The notes under the pieces are model-generated. The model saw nothing but the letters and a program-made list of their open reading frames with translations. It searched no databases and was not told where the DNA came from. DNA of 18,416 nucleotides from Polaromonas sp. UBA5171. Lineage in GTDB: Bacteria; Pseudomonadota; Gammaproteobacteria; Burkholderiales; Burkholderiaceae_C. Positions 1 through 8,001 of this stretch are shown piece after piece; the stretch's first letter is position 1, and every line of letters starts with the position of its first letter. The DNA lies in the NCBI GenBank assembly GCA_002413395.1, contig DHWX01000128.1:3285-21700 (forward strand), given 5' to 3'. Position numbers and translations under genes: made by a program.

Positions 1-511
1 GCAGCACTTCACCCTGGCGGCGCAGCAACAGTTCAAGCAGGGCAAATTCCTTGGCCGTCAGATCGATTCGCTTGCCTGCGCGCGTGACCCGACGTCGCAT
101 CAAGTCGAGTTCCAGGTCTGCCGCATGCAGGAACTCTGCCGCCGTGGCCTTGCTGCCTCTGCGCAACAGCGTTCGCACCCGGGCCAGCAACTCAGAAAAA
201 GCAAAGGGCTTGACCAAATAGTCGTCCGCGCCGAGTTCCAAACCCTTGACGCGGTCATCGACATGATCGCGCGCGGTCAGGAACAGGACCGGCGTGTCCT
301 TGCCAGCCTTGCGGATGCCCTGCAAGATCGTCCAGCCGTCGATTCCGGGCAGCATCACATCGAGAATCGCCAAGTCGTAAGCCTCGGTCAGTCCGTGATG
401 CAGACCTTCCCGGCCGTCTCGCACCAAATCGACGACGAAGCCGGCTTCGACCAAGCCCTGTTTCAGGTAGTCCCCGGTCTTGGGTTCGTCCTCGACAATG
501 AGGATTTTCAT
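1..511 (-). CDS. cusR: CusR/CopR-like copper response regulator (3' end outside window)
   Basis: OmpR-family two-component response regulator, probably activating the adjacent cus efflux operon when a sensor kinase (expected beyond the left edge) detects copper or silver. The first 170 codons are present. The receiver domain starts MKILIVEDEPKTGDYL and carries the acidic pair E7/D8, phospho-acceptor D51 (in AILDVMLPG), T79 and K101 (DDYLVKPF). The winged-helix DNA-binding domain begins around residue 125 (LDLMRRRVTRAGKRIDLTAK) and is cut off. The ATG at 511 is preceded by TAGGAG about 5 nt upstream. The gene is divergent from cusF with about 230 bp between start codons. Seen: receiver and start of effector domain. 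Family knowledge: the closest architecture is the CusR/CopR/IrlR/CzcR group. Inferred: copper specificity, from the neighbours. Confidence 0.9.
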   Translation of the reverse strand, partial: MKILIVEDEPKTGDYLKQGLVEAGFVVDLVRDGREGLHHGLTEAYDLAILDVMLPGIDGWTILQGIRKAGKDTPVLFLTARDHVDDRVKGLELGADDYLVKPFAFSELLARVRTLLRRGSKATAAEFLHAADLELDLMRRRVTRAGKRIDLTAKEFALLELLLRRQGEVL

Positions 512-521
512 AGCGTCTCCT

Positions 522-574
522 AATCAGTTGAGGACAGAGCTTCGTTACGCTCCGGTCTGTCCCGCAAAGTTTCA
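522..574. repeat. Hairpin-forming intergenic repeat, copy A
   Basis: Copy of a short dispersed repeat also found at 15763-15823. Both copies begin AATCAGTTGAGGACAGAGC and end GGTCTGTCCCGCAA followed by a TTTCA-type tail. The inner part differs and copy A is 8 bp shorter. The arms GGACAGA (532-538) and TCTGTCC (556-562) are perfect inverted repeats around a 17-nt centre. Copy A lies 3 bp upstream of the Shine-Dalgarno of the minus-strand response regulator, so it would fall in that gene's leader RNA. I see no T-run typical of a Rho-independent terminator. Confidence 0.7.
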
Positions 575-628
575 TTGTTTATGCAAAGTGGCCGCAATTC
601 TGCGCTGCTTCGACCGCTCCGCAGCGCA

Positions 629-646
629 GATAACAGAAATGTAATC
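629..646. promoter_or_regulatory. Probable cop box (copper response-regulator binding site)
   Basis: The palindrome GATAACA-GAAA-TGTAATC has 7-bp arms with one mismatch and a 4-bp spacer. It contains the ACA-N5-GTAAT core that I recall from Pseudomonas CopR sites. It lies in the divergent region, 94 bp upstream of the cusF ATG and about 120 bp from the regulator ATG, where an OmpR-family activator could control both directions. I could not place convincing -35/-10 hexamers beside it. Assignment to this regulator is inference. Confidence 0.5.
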
Positions 647-739
647 TTGCGGTCAGCATTCTGTTGGTGCGAGGTGTGCAAACTACGAGACGTCAATCAC
701 CCTTGTTTTTGCCCGACACTAAACCCCAGGAGAAAAACC

Positions 740-1093
740 ATGAAGACTTTCATTACCCCGGCTCTCATCGTGCTTGCCACCGCAGGCTTTTCTACGCACG
801 GTCTGGCCCAAATGCAAATGGACCACAGCAGTCATGGCGGCCCCGCTGTGATGCAGATGGCATCCGCCGCCGAAACGCCTCTGACTGATGGCGTGGTGAA
901 GAAAATTGACAAATCCACGGGAAGGGTTACCTTGTCCCACGGCCCGCTGCCCGGTGGCATGCCGGCGATGACCATGACCTATCGCGTCAAGGATTCGGCC
1001 TGGCTCGACACAATAAAGCCAGGGCAAAAGATTCGCTTCGCCGTCGACCCAGAAGACGGCATGACTGTGCAGCGCATCGAGTTGGTAAAGTAA
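740..1093 (+). CDS. cusF: CusF-like periplasmic copper-binding protein
   Basis: Small periplasmic Cu(I)/Ag(I) metallochaperone, 117 aa, expected to hand metal to the CusB adaptor. Residues 1-24 form a Sec signal peptide ending GLAQ. The mature protein begins with a Met/His-rich stretch (MQMDHSSHGG, then MQM), followed by a single OB-fold CusF domain at about 50-117. Likely ligands are H67 (LSHGP), M77 and M79 (AMTM). The Trp that caps the copper in E. coli CusF (WPxMTM) is replaced by M74, and the loop between His and that position is one residue shorter. I chose ATG 740 because AGGAG sits 7 nt upstream and a signal peptide follows. An in-frame ATG at 575 would place 55 residues in front of it and overlap the intergenic region. 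It is the first gene of the operon, 55 nt before cusC. Confidence 0.88.
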   Translation: MKTFITPALIVLATAGFSTHGLAQMQMDHSSHGGPAVMQMASAAETPLTDGVVKKIDKSTGRVTLSHGPLPGGMPAMTMTYRVKDSAWLDTIKPGQKIRFAVDPEDGMTVQRIELVK

Positions 1094-1148
1094 GCCGCCA
1101 AGGTCAGGCGCATGCCGGCCGGATTAAATGACAAACAAGGACCTTCGC

Positions 1149-2423
1149 ATGAAGTCATTCCAGAGCCCCCGGGGCCTCTTGTTCGCTGCCGTTGCCGGCA
1201 TTTGGTGCTTCGCGGCACAGGCCCAGGAACTGCCGCCAGGCGCGGATGTGAAAAGCCTGCTCGCTATCGCCAGGGAGAAAAATCCCGAATATGCCAGCAT
1301 GCGCTACGAAGCGCAGGCCGCCGCCGAGCGCGTGACGCCAGCGGGCGCCTTGCCCGATCCCAGGTTACGCACCGAATTGATGGACATTACCAGGGGGGGC
1401 GAGCAGAACCCCACCCTTTTGCCCAGCAATGTCGGCAGCACCCGCTACACGCTGATGCAGGACCTGCCCTGGTTCGGCAAGCGGGACCTGAAGCGGAAAA
1501 TTGCCGAATTCGAAGCCGAAGGCAGCCACGGCAAGGTCAGGGGAACCTGGTCGGAACTGGCAGCAAAGATCAAGACCGCGCAGGCCCAACGTTATTTTCT
1601 GTATGGCAACGAAAAATTGACCCAGGAAATCCTCGATCTGATCGTCCGTCTGGAAAAAATCGCGCAGAGCCGCTACGCCAACGGCCTCTCCGCCCAACAA
1701 GACGTCATCCGGGCGCAGATTGAGCAGACCAACATGAAGAATGAACTGATTGCCCTGGAGAGCGAAAGCCGACAGGTCAATGCGCGCCTGAATGCCCTGT
1801 TGGCGCGGCCCGCGACAGCGCCATTGGCGCAGCCGGAAAAACTGCGTACTTTGCCGGTTCCAGGCCAACTCGACGCTGCGGCGCTGGAAGAGCGGGTGCG
1901 CACCCGCAACCCGCAGTTGTTCACCGATGAGGCGCTTATCAAGGCGGCCGAAAAAGGCCGTGATCTGGTCTACAAGAACCGTTATCCGGATTTCAACGTC
2001 GGCATTGCCCCGGTCCAGTATGGCAGTGCGATCAAGGAATGGGGATTGATGATGGAGATCAACATTCCATTGCAACAATCCTCACGCCGTTCGCAGGAAC
2101 GGGAAGCCGAGGCCATGCTGTTGGCCGCCCGCTCACGCAAGGAGGCCAGCGCAAATCAGGTGCTCTCCGAACTCTCGGAAAATCTGGCCGGTTTGGAGGC
2201 GGCGCAACGCACGGAGGCGTTGGCGACGACCAGCCTGCTGCCACAAGCTGAGCTGACATTCAATGCGGCCCTGGCTGGCTATGAAAACGGCAAGCTGGAT
2301 TTTGCCACCCTGCTCGATGCCCAGCGACAAATCCGCCAGGCCAGACAAAACCAGATCAAGGCGCAGTTTGAGGCGCAAACGCGTCTCGCCGAAGTTGAAA
2401 AGCTATTAGGAGAAGATCTATGA
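1149..2423 (+). CDS. cusC: CusC-like outer-membrane efflux channel (TolC family)
   Basis: Outer-membrane factor of the tripartite Cu/Ag efflux pump, 424 aa, forming the trimeric channel that docks on CusB/CusA. A cleavable signal peptide (FAAVAGIWCFAAQAQ) is present. No lipobox is evident, unlike the lipidated E. coli CusC. Two TolC-like coiled-coil repeats follow: the first includes TRYTLMQDLPWFGKRDLKRK and long Gln/Ala/Glu-rich helices, the second ends with LLDAQRQIRQARQNQIKAQ. ATG 1149 was preferred over the in-frame ATG at 1128 because AAGGA lies 8 nt upstream and the signal peptide then starts normally. The stop overlaps the cusB start by 4 bp (ATGA), suggesting translational coupling. 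CzcC would be an alternative family name, but the partners indicate Cus. Confidence 0.88.
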   Translation: MKSFQSPRGLLFAAVAGIWCFAAQAQELPPGADVKSLLAIAREKNPEYASMRYEAQAAAERVTPAGALPDPRLRTELMDITRGGEQNPTLLPSNVGSTRYTLMQDLPWFGKRDLKRKIAEFEAEGSHGKVRGTWSELAAKIKTAQAQRYFLYGNEKLTQEILDLIVRLEKIAQSRYANGLSAQQDVIRAQIEQTNMKNELIALESESRQVNARLNALLARPATAPLAQPEKLRTLPVPGQLDAAALEERVRTRNPQLFTDEALIKAAEKGRDLVYKNRYPDFNVGIAPVQYGSAIKEWGLMMEINIPLQQSSRRSQEREAEAMLLAARSRKEASANQVLSELSENLAGLEAAQRTEALATTSLLPQAELTFNAALAGYENGKLDFATLLDAQRQIRQARQNQIKAQFEAQTRLAEVEKLLGEDL

Positions 2424-4054
2424 AACAGGGGACTGGAATTGCCATCGGCGTGGCCGTGGTCGCGCTGATCGCCGCCAGCGGTGGCTATTGGTTAGGCAAC
2501 AAGGGGGCGCTCCAGTCCCAGGGTGCTGCCGTGGTGGCAGCCGGTGCCGCCAATGCGGTCGGTAGCACCGGAAAAAAGGAGAGAAAACTTCTTTATTACC
2601 GCAACCCGATGGGCCTGCCCGACACCTCTCCGACCCCGAAAAAAGATCCGATGGGCATGGATTACATTCCGGTCTACACGGGTGAGGAAGACGCTGAACC
2701 GGCCTCCTCCAAGCAGATCAGGATCAGCACCGCGAAGGTTCAAAAACTCGGGGTCCGCACCGAGGCCGCCCAGCTTCGCACCATGGACAGATTGGTCCGC
2801 GCGTCCGGTCGGATCGAACCGGACGAACGCCGCGTCTACGCTATTGCACCCAAGTTCGAGGGTTACGTCGAGCGCCTGTATGTAAATTTTACCGGTCAGT
2901 CGGTCAGCAAGGGCCAGCCGCTGTTCGAGGTCTATAGCCCGGAACTGGTGTCCGCCCAGCGGGAATACGCCATTGCTGCGCAAGGCGTGGAATCGCTCAA
3001 GGATGCGGGCGGCCAGGCACAGGCGGGCATGAAGCAACTGGCCGAGGCCAGCCTGCAACGCCTCAGGAACTGGGATATTTCGCAACAACAGGTCAAGGCG
3101 TTGGCCCAATCCGGTGAAACAAAACGGACCCTGACCTTTCTCTCCCCGGTGGCCGGTATCGTCATGGAGAAAAAGGCCGTGCAGGGCATGCGCTTCATGC
3201 CTGGGGATGCGCTCTATCAGGTCGCGGATTTATCTGCCGTGTGGGTTGTTGCAGACGTCTTCGAGCAGGACATCGGCCTGGTCAAACCCGGCGCCAAAGC
3301 AAAGGTCAAAATCGACGCCTACCCGGACAAGGAGTTCACGGGCACCGTGACCTACATTTACCCGACCCTCACGGCCGAGACGCGAACAGTTTCGGTGCGC
3401 GTGGAGCTCGCCAACCCCGGCCTGCTGCTCAAACCTTCCATGTTTGCGCAAGTCGAATTGTCGGTTTCCGGCAAGGGGGCGGTGGTCAGCGTGCCGGTGT
3501 CTGCGGTCATCGATAGCGGCACACGCCAGATTGTCCTGATCCAGCAAGGAGAAGGCCGCTTCGAGCCGCGCGAGGTCAAGCTCGGCTCGCGCAGCGACAA
3601 CTACGTTGAAATCCGCGAGGGCGTGAAGGACGGCGAACAGGTGGTGGTTGCGGCCAACTTCCTGATCGACGCCGAAAGCAATCTGAAGGCGGCAGTCGGC
3701 GGTTTCGGCAGCTCGGCCCCAGCAGCGGCAGTCAAAGCGGGAACGCCGGCAGAGCAAGAGCCGCCAGCCGTCAAGGCATCAGGCCACCATGCCGAAGGAA
3801 CGGTGGACAGCATTGATGCGAAAGCGGGCACAGTCAGCCTCAGTCACGGCCCGGTCGCCAGCCTGAAGTGGCCGGCCATGACCATGGAGTTCAAGGTTGC
3901 CAATGACGCCTTGCTCAAAGACTTGAAGCCGGGTGCCAAGGTCGCTTTCCAGTTCGTCGAGCGTCAGCCGGGTGAATGGGTCATCACCGATGTCAAACCA
4001 ATGGCTCTGGCCAAAGGGGCCAGCGCACCCGCGTCCGCTACCAGCGCTCACTGA
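2420..4054 (+). CDS. cusB: CusB/SilB-like membrane-fusion adaptor with C-terminal CusF domain
   Basis: Periplasmic adaptor linking CusA to the outer-membrane channel and delivering Cu(I)/Ag(I) to the pump; 544 aa. Residues about 5-25 form an N-terminal hydrophobic anchor. At about 56-90 is a heavy-metal-binding segment (YYRNPMGL, then KKDPMGMDYIPVY) with M64, M78 and M80, resembling the three N-terminal methionines of E. coli CusB. Barrel-sandwich, coiled-coil and beta-barrel domains span about 100-425. After an Ala/Pro-rich linker, a complete CusF-like domain at about 455-535 carries H476, W484, M487 and M489, with exactly the E. coli CusF spacing (H36/W44/M47/M49). Such a fusion is known in SilB of Cupriavidus metallidurans. 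The start overlaps cusC (ATGA) with GGAG upstream. cusA begins 12 nt downstream. Confidence 0.93.
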   Translation: MKQGTGIAIGVAVVALIAASGGYWLGNKGALQSQGAAVVAAGAANAVGSTGKKERKLLYYRNPMGLPDTSPTPKKDPMGMDYIPVYTGEEDAEPASSKQIRISTAKVQKLGVRTEAAQLRTMDRLVRASGRIEPDERRVYAIAPKFEGYVERLYVNFTGQSVSKGQPLFEVYSPELVSAQREYAIAAQGVESLKDAGGQAQAGMKQLAEASLQRLRNWDISQQQVKALAQSGETKRTLTFLSPVAGIVMEKKAVQGMRFMPGDALYQVADLSAVWVVADVFEQDIGLVKPGAKAKVKIDAYPDKEFTGTVTYIYPTLTAETRTVSVRVELANPGLLLKPSMFAQVELSVSGKGAVVSVPVSAVIDSGTRQIVLIQQGEGRFEPREVKLGSRSDNYVEIREGVKDGEQVVVAANFLIDAESNLKAAVGGFGSSAPAAAVKAGTPAEQEPPAVKASGHHAEGTVDSIDAKAGTVSLSHGPVASLKWPAMTMEFKVANDALLKDLKPGAKVAFQFVERQPGEWVITDVKPMALAKGASAPASATSAH

Positions 4055-4066
4055 CCGGGAGCCAGC

Positions 4067-7000
4067 ATGCTGTCCAGAATCATCGAATGGTCGGGAAAAA
4101 ACCGCTTCCTCATCCTGCTTGCCACCCTGTTCATCGTTCTCTGGGGCGTCTTCGCTATCCTCAGAACGCCGATCGACGCCCTGCCTGATCTTTCAGACGT
4201 GCAGGTCATCGTCTACACCGAGTACCCCGGCCAGGCGCCGCAGGTGGTGGAAGATCAGGTCACCTACCCACTGACGACCGCCATGCTGTCGGTCCCCAAG
4301 TCCAAGGTGGTGCGCGGCTTTTCTTTCTTCGGCGCGTCCTTCGTTTACATCATCTTCGAAGACGGCACCGATATCTACTGGGCCCGCTCGCGCGTGCTGG
4401 AGTACCTCAACTTCGCTTCCGGGCGCATGCCCAAGGGCATCACGCCGCAGATCGGCCCCGACGCCACCGGTGTCGGCTGGGTCTACCAATACGCGTTGCT
4501 GGCCAAAGACAAGACGCTGGCCGAACTGCGCTCTATCCAGGACTGGTATGTGCGCTATCAGTTGACGAAAGCGCACGGCGTCGCTGAAGTGGCATCCATC
4601 GGCGGCTTCGTGCAAACCTATCAGGTGACGGTTGACCCGGTCAAGCTGCGCGCCTACAACATCCCGCTGATGAAGGTGGCCCAGGTGATCCGCGACTCGA
4701 ATCGTGATGTCGGCGGCCGGGCCGTGGAGATGGCCGAAACCGAGTACATGGTGCGCGGCAAGGGCTACTTGCGCGACAAGAGCGATATCGAATTGCTGGT
4801 GGTCAAGAGCGACAAGGGCACGCCGGTGCTGATCCGTGACATTGCGCGGGTGGAACTCGTGCCCGATGAACGACGCGGCCTGACCGAACTCAATGGCGAA
4901 GGTGAAGTGGTGTCGGGCATCGTCATGGCCCGCTATGGTCAGAACGCGCTGGAAGTGATCCGTAACGTCAAAGAAAAGATCGCTGAAATCGGCCCTGGCT
5001 TGCCCGCGGGAGTGACGGTGCAAACCGTCTACGACCGTTCCGAGTTGATCAACAGCGCCATCGAAACCCTGAAAAGAACGCTGCTGGAGGAATCACTCAT
5101 CGTCGCGGCGGTCTGTGTCATCTTCCTGTTGCATGTGCGCAGCGCGCTGGTCGCCATCCTGATGTTGCCGGTGGGCATCCTGGTCTCGTTCATCGCCATG
5201 CGGCTGTTGGGCATGAGCTCCAATATCATGAGCCTGGGCGGCATTGCGATTGCCATCGGCGCCATGATCGATGCGGCCATCGTCATGATCGAGAACGCCC
5301 ACAAGCACCTGGAGCGCCTGCCCGAGGGTCACACGACCAGCGACCGGTTTGATGCCATGCTGGACGCCTGCAAGGAGGTCGGGCCAGCGCTGTTCTTCTC
5401 GCTGCTGATCATCACGGTTTCTTTCCTGCCGGTCTTTAGCCTGGAAGGCCAGGAAGGACGCATGTTCTCGCCACTGGCCTACACCAAGACCTTCTCCATG
5501 GCCGGCGCTGCGCTGCTGTCGGTCACCTTGGTGCCGGTGCTGATGCTGTTGTTCATCCGCGGCAAGATCATGCCGGAGGCCAGAAACCCGGTGAATCGCT
5601 TCCTGATCTGGGTCTATCGACCTATCATCGCCGGCGTGATGCGCTGGAAGAAGATGACTATTTTCCTTGCCTTGGTGGTATTGGGCCTCACGGTCTACCC
5701 GGCCTCCCAACTCGGCTCGGAGTTCATGCCAACGCTCAACGAGGGCTCACTGCTCTACATGCCGGCTTCCCTGCCCGGCATGTCGATCACCAAAGCGGCT
5801 GAGCTGCTGCAGACACAGGACAAGATCATCAAGAGCTTCCCCGAAGTGACGTCGGTCTACGGCAAGGCCGGGCGCGCCAACACGGCGACCGATCCGGCGC
5901 CGACCGAAATGTTCGAGACGGTAATCAACCTCAAGCCACCGTCCGAATGGCGCGCGGGATTGACGATTGACAAGCTGATTGCTGAATTGGACAAAGCACT
6001 GCAATTTCCCGGCGTTGCGAACTCCTGGACCATGCCAATCAAGGCACGCACTGACATGCTATCCACCGGTATTCGCACGCCGATCGGCATCAAGGTTTTT
6101 GGCAAGAATCTGGACGAGATGGAAAAACTGGCCAAGCAGATCGAGACCGTGGTGAAGACCGTGCCGGGCACCTCCAGCGCTTTCGCCGAGCGCATTACCG
6201 GCGGCTTCTACCTCAACATCGAACCGGACCGCGAGCAACTGGCCCGCTACGGGCTGGCGGTTGGCGACCTGCTGGATGTGATCGGCACGGCGCTGGGCGG
6301 CGAAACGGTCACCACCACCGTCGAGGGCCGGGAGCGCTTTGGCGTCACCGTGCGCTATCCGCGCGAGCTGCGGTCTGACCCACAGCAGATTGCCCGCGAG
6401 GTGCTGATCCCTACGACGGACGGTGCCATGATCCCCTTGGGACAATTGGCCAAGGTGATCGTCGCCAAGGGCGCGCCCAGCATCCGCACGGAAAACGCGC
6501 TGTTGTCGGCCTACATCTACGTCGATATCCGCGAACGCGATATTGGTGGCTATGTCGCCGATGCGAAGAAGGCGGTGGCCGAGCAGGTCACGTTTCCACC
6601 CGGCTACTACGTCACCTGGAGTGGCCAATTCGAGTACATGGAGCAGGCCATCGAAAGAATGAAGATCGTCATTCCGGTGACGCTGCTGATCATTTTCCTG
6701 CTGCTCTATCTCAACTTCAGGCGCATTACCGAGACGCTGATCGTGATGCTCTCGGTGCCGTTCGCCCTGGTCGGCGGCATCTGGCTGATGTGGCTGCTCG
6801 GCTACAACCTTTCGGTGGCGGTAGCGGTCGGCTTTATTGCCCTGGCCGGGGTGGCCGCCGAGACCGGCGTGATCATGCTGATCTACCTCGATAGTGCCTG
6901 GGAAGCGGTCAAGACGAGATGCCGCGCATCCGGCCGCACGCCGACCGTGGGCGACCTTTATGAGGCCGTGATGGAAGGCGCCGTCGAGCGCGTGCGGCCG

Positions 7001-7201
7001 AAGATGATGACCGTGGTGGCGATCATGGCCGGCCTGCTGCCCATCATGTGGGGCACCGGCACCGGCTCGGAAGTGATGAGCCGCATCGCCGCGCCCATGG
7101 TGGGCGGCATGATCTCAAGCACGGTGCTGACGCTGGCCGTGATCCCGGCGATCTATGCGCTGGTCAAGCAGTGGCGGCTAAGCAAGGGATTGGAAAGCTG
7201 A
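4067..7201 (+). CDS. cusA: CusA-type heavy-metal RND efflux pump
   Basis: Inner-membrane proton-driven Cu(I)/Ag(I) exporter of the HME-RND family, 1044 aa, normal full length. It has an N-terminal transmembrane helix (FLILLATLFIVLWGVFAIL), two large periplasmic loops and two groups of five or six helices. The TM4 motif GAMIDAAIVMIENAHK includes D402, equivalent to the proton-relay Asp of E. coli CusA (D405). The substrate-relay methionines are all present: M565 (LLYMP), M615 (EMFETV) and M664 (DMLSTG). Their spacings of 50 and 49 match M573/M623/M672 of E. coli CusA, which supports Cu/Ag rather than Zn/Co/Cd. The start has GGGAG about 7 nt upstream. It is last in the cus operon. No clear terminator is visible in the 146 bp before the convergent neighbour. 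Confidence 0.95.
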   Translation: MLSRIIEWSGKNRFLILLATLFIVLWGVFAILRTPIDALPDLSDVQVIVYTEYPGQAPQVVEDQVTYPLTTAMLSVPKSKVVRGFSFFGASFVYIIFEDGTDIYWARSRVLEYLNFASGRMPKGITPQIGPDATGVGWVYQYALLAKDKTLAELRSIQDWYVRYQLTKAHGVAEVASIGGFVQTYQVTVDPVKLRAYNIPLMKVAQVIRDSNRDVGGRAVEMAETEYMVRGKGYLRDKSDIELLVVKSDKGTPVLIRDIARVELVPDERRGLTELNGEGEVVSGIVMARYGQNALEVIRNVKEKIAEIGPGLPAGVTVQTVYDRSELINSAIETLKRTLLEESLIVAAVCVIFLLHVRSALVAILMLPVGILVSFIAMRLLGMSSNIMSLGGIAIAIGAMIDAAIVMIENAHKHLERLPEGHTTSDRFDAMLDACKEVGPALFFSLLIITVSFLPVFSLEGQEGRMFSPLAYTKTFSMAGAALLSVTLVPVLMLLFIRGKIMPEARNPVNRFLIWVYRPIIAGVMRWKKMTIFLALVVLGLTVYPASQLGSEFMPTLNEGSLLYMPASLPGMSITKAAELLQTQDKIIKSFPEVTSVYGKAGRANTATDPAPTEMFETVINLKPPSEWRAGLTIDKLIAELDKALQFPGVANSWTMPIKARTDMLSTGIRTPIGIKVFGKNLDEMEKLAKQIETVVKTVPGTSSAFAERITGGFYLNIEPDREQLARYGLAVGDLLDVIGTALGGETVTTTVEGRERFGVTVRYPRELRSDPQQIAREVLIPTTDGAMIPLGQLAKVIVAKGAPSIRTENALLSAYIYVDIRERDIGGYVADAKKAVAEQVTFPPGYYVTWSGQFEYMEQAIERMKIVIPVTLLIIFLLLYLNFRRITETLIVMLSVPFALVGGIWLMWLLGYNLSVAVAVGFIALAGVAAETGVIMLIYLDSAWEAVKTRCRASGRTPTVGDLYEAVMEGAVERVRPKMMTVVAIMAGLLPIMWGTGTGSEVMSRIAAPMVGGMISSTVLTLAVIPAIYALVKQWRLSKGLES

Positions 7202-7347
7202 CTGCATGCCAGCCGTGATGTTGTGTGCGCTCTGGTCCATATGGAAAATCAACCAGCATTACAAGAGTTGAACCCTCCACGCAGGTTCTCCATGATCGTG
7301 TGCCCAGCGCGGCGTCGGTTGCAGCCAAACCCAATGGCCACCACTCA

Positions 7348-8001
7348 TCATGGTTGAGTCTGGGTAACCTGCTTTGCGGGTGAATTCGCCGTTTCTCCGA
7401 GTTGAACAGCAGGGGCCTGTAGCCCCAAAAATGCAGCAAGTTCGGCGGTGGGTAAAGAGCCTTCACGGGTCACCAGATCACCGGTTTGAGCTTGCTTGGC
7501 CACAATGACCGGAACAGAGGTAAAGCCAAACCGGTTCATCATCGCCGTGTTGTTTGCAACGAAGGCTTTCTGTGCGTCGATGTCGCTGCCAGCGCTGATG
7601 CCGCCGCGCCTGGCCCGCATTGATGCTTCGTGTTCATCCATGGCCGTAGCCGGGTCCGCAGCAGCCAGCAATGCGGCACCCTGGGCCGTGCTGACCGGAT
7701 TGAGAAGACTCACAGGGATCCAGACAAATTTCGCTTGCGCCTTCAGCGGCTTGGCCGCTTCCCACAGCGCGCCGCAATGCGGGCACTGGGCATCAAAGAA
7801 AACGTAAACAGTGCGCGCGCTCATGGGCGCGCCAACCGTGAACCCCTTGGCTTCGGTGGCAATCGCAGCAATGGAAACCGGTGCAGCAGCTTTCACTGTG
7901 TCACCTTGACCGGTGCTGGGCGAGTCATTGCAGCCCGCCAGTAGCAGACTGGCCGCAATCAACGCTGCCGGGATGAAAATGAAGGAACGTTTGAACATCA
8001 T
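7348..8001 (-). CDS. DsbC/DsbG-like thioredoxin-fold lipoprotein
   Basis: Envelope thiol-disulfide protein, about 217 aa. A lipoprotein signal peptide ends in LLLAGC, with the lipidated Cys at residue 24. A thioredoxin fold follows with C73-P-H-C76 (VFFDAQCPHCGALW), a helical insertion, and the cis-proline loop FTSVPVIV. Only about 30 low-complexity residues separate the lipid anchor from the fold, so the DsbC/G N-terminal dimerisation domain is missing or very short. The ATG-ATG pair at 8001/7998 was chosen because the signal peptide begins there. The frame stays open to 8070 but would put 23 residues ahead of the signal. No strong Shine-Dalgarno is seen. It is convergent with cusA. A role in copper-stressed thiol repair is inferred from position only; it could equally act generally in disulfide isomerisation. 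Confidence 0.8.
   Translation of the reverse strand: MMFKRSFIFIPAALIAASLLLAGCNDSPSTGQGDTVKAAAPVSIAAIATEAKGFTVGAPMSARTVYVFFDAQCPHCGALWEAAKPLKAQAKFVWIPVSLLNPVSTAQGAALLAAADPATAMDEHEASMRARRGGISAGSDIDAQKAFVANNTAMMNRFGFTSVPVIVAKQAQTGDLVTREGSLPTAELAAFLGLQAPAVQLGETANSPAKQVTQTQP

Noticed and set aside
575..739. In-frame upstream ATG extending CusF by 55 residues
   Set aside because: It would bury the Sec signal peptide and span the predicted cop box. ATG 740 has a strong Shine-Dalgarno.
1365..2078. 237-aa minus-strand open frame inside cusC
   Set aside because: Antisense shadow; cusC is supported by motifs and operon overlaps.
4193..5023. 276-aa open frame antisense to cusA
   Set aside because: His/Asp/Val-rich shadow translation of the GC-rich cusA codons; no domain, no ribosome binding site.
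7202..7347. Bidirectional terminator between cusA and the DsbG-like gene
   Set aside because: Only 4-5-bp stems without T-tracts can be found, so no terminator is annotated.
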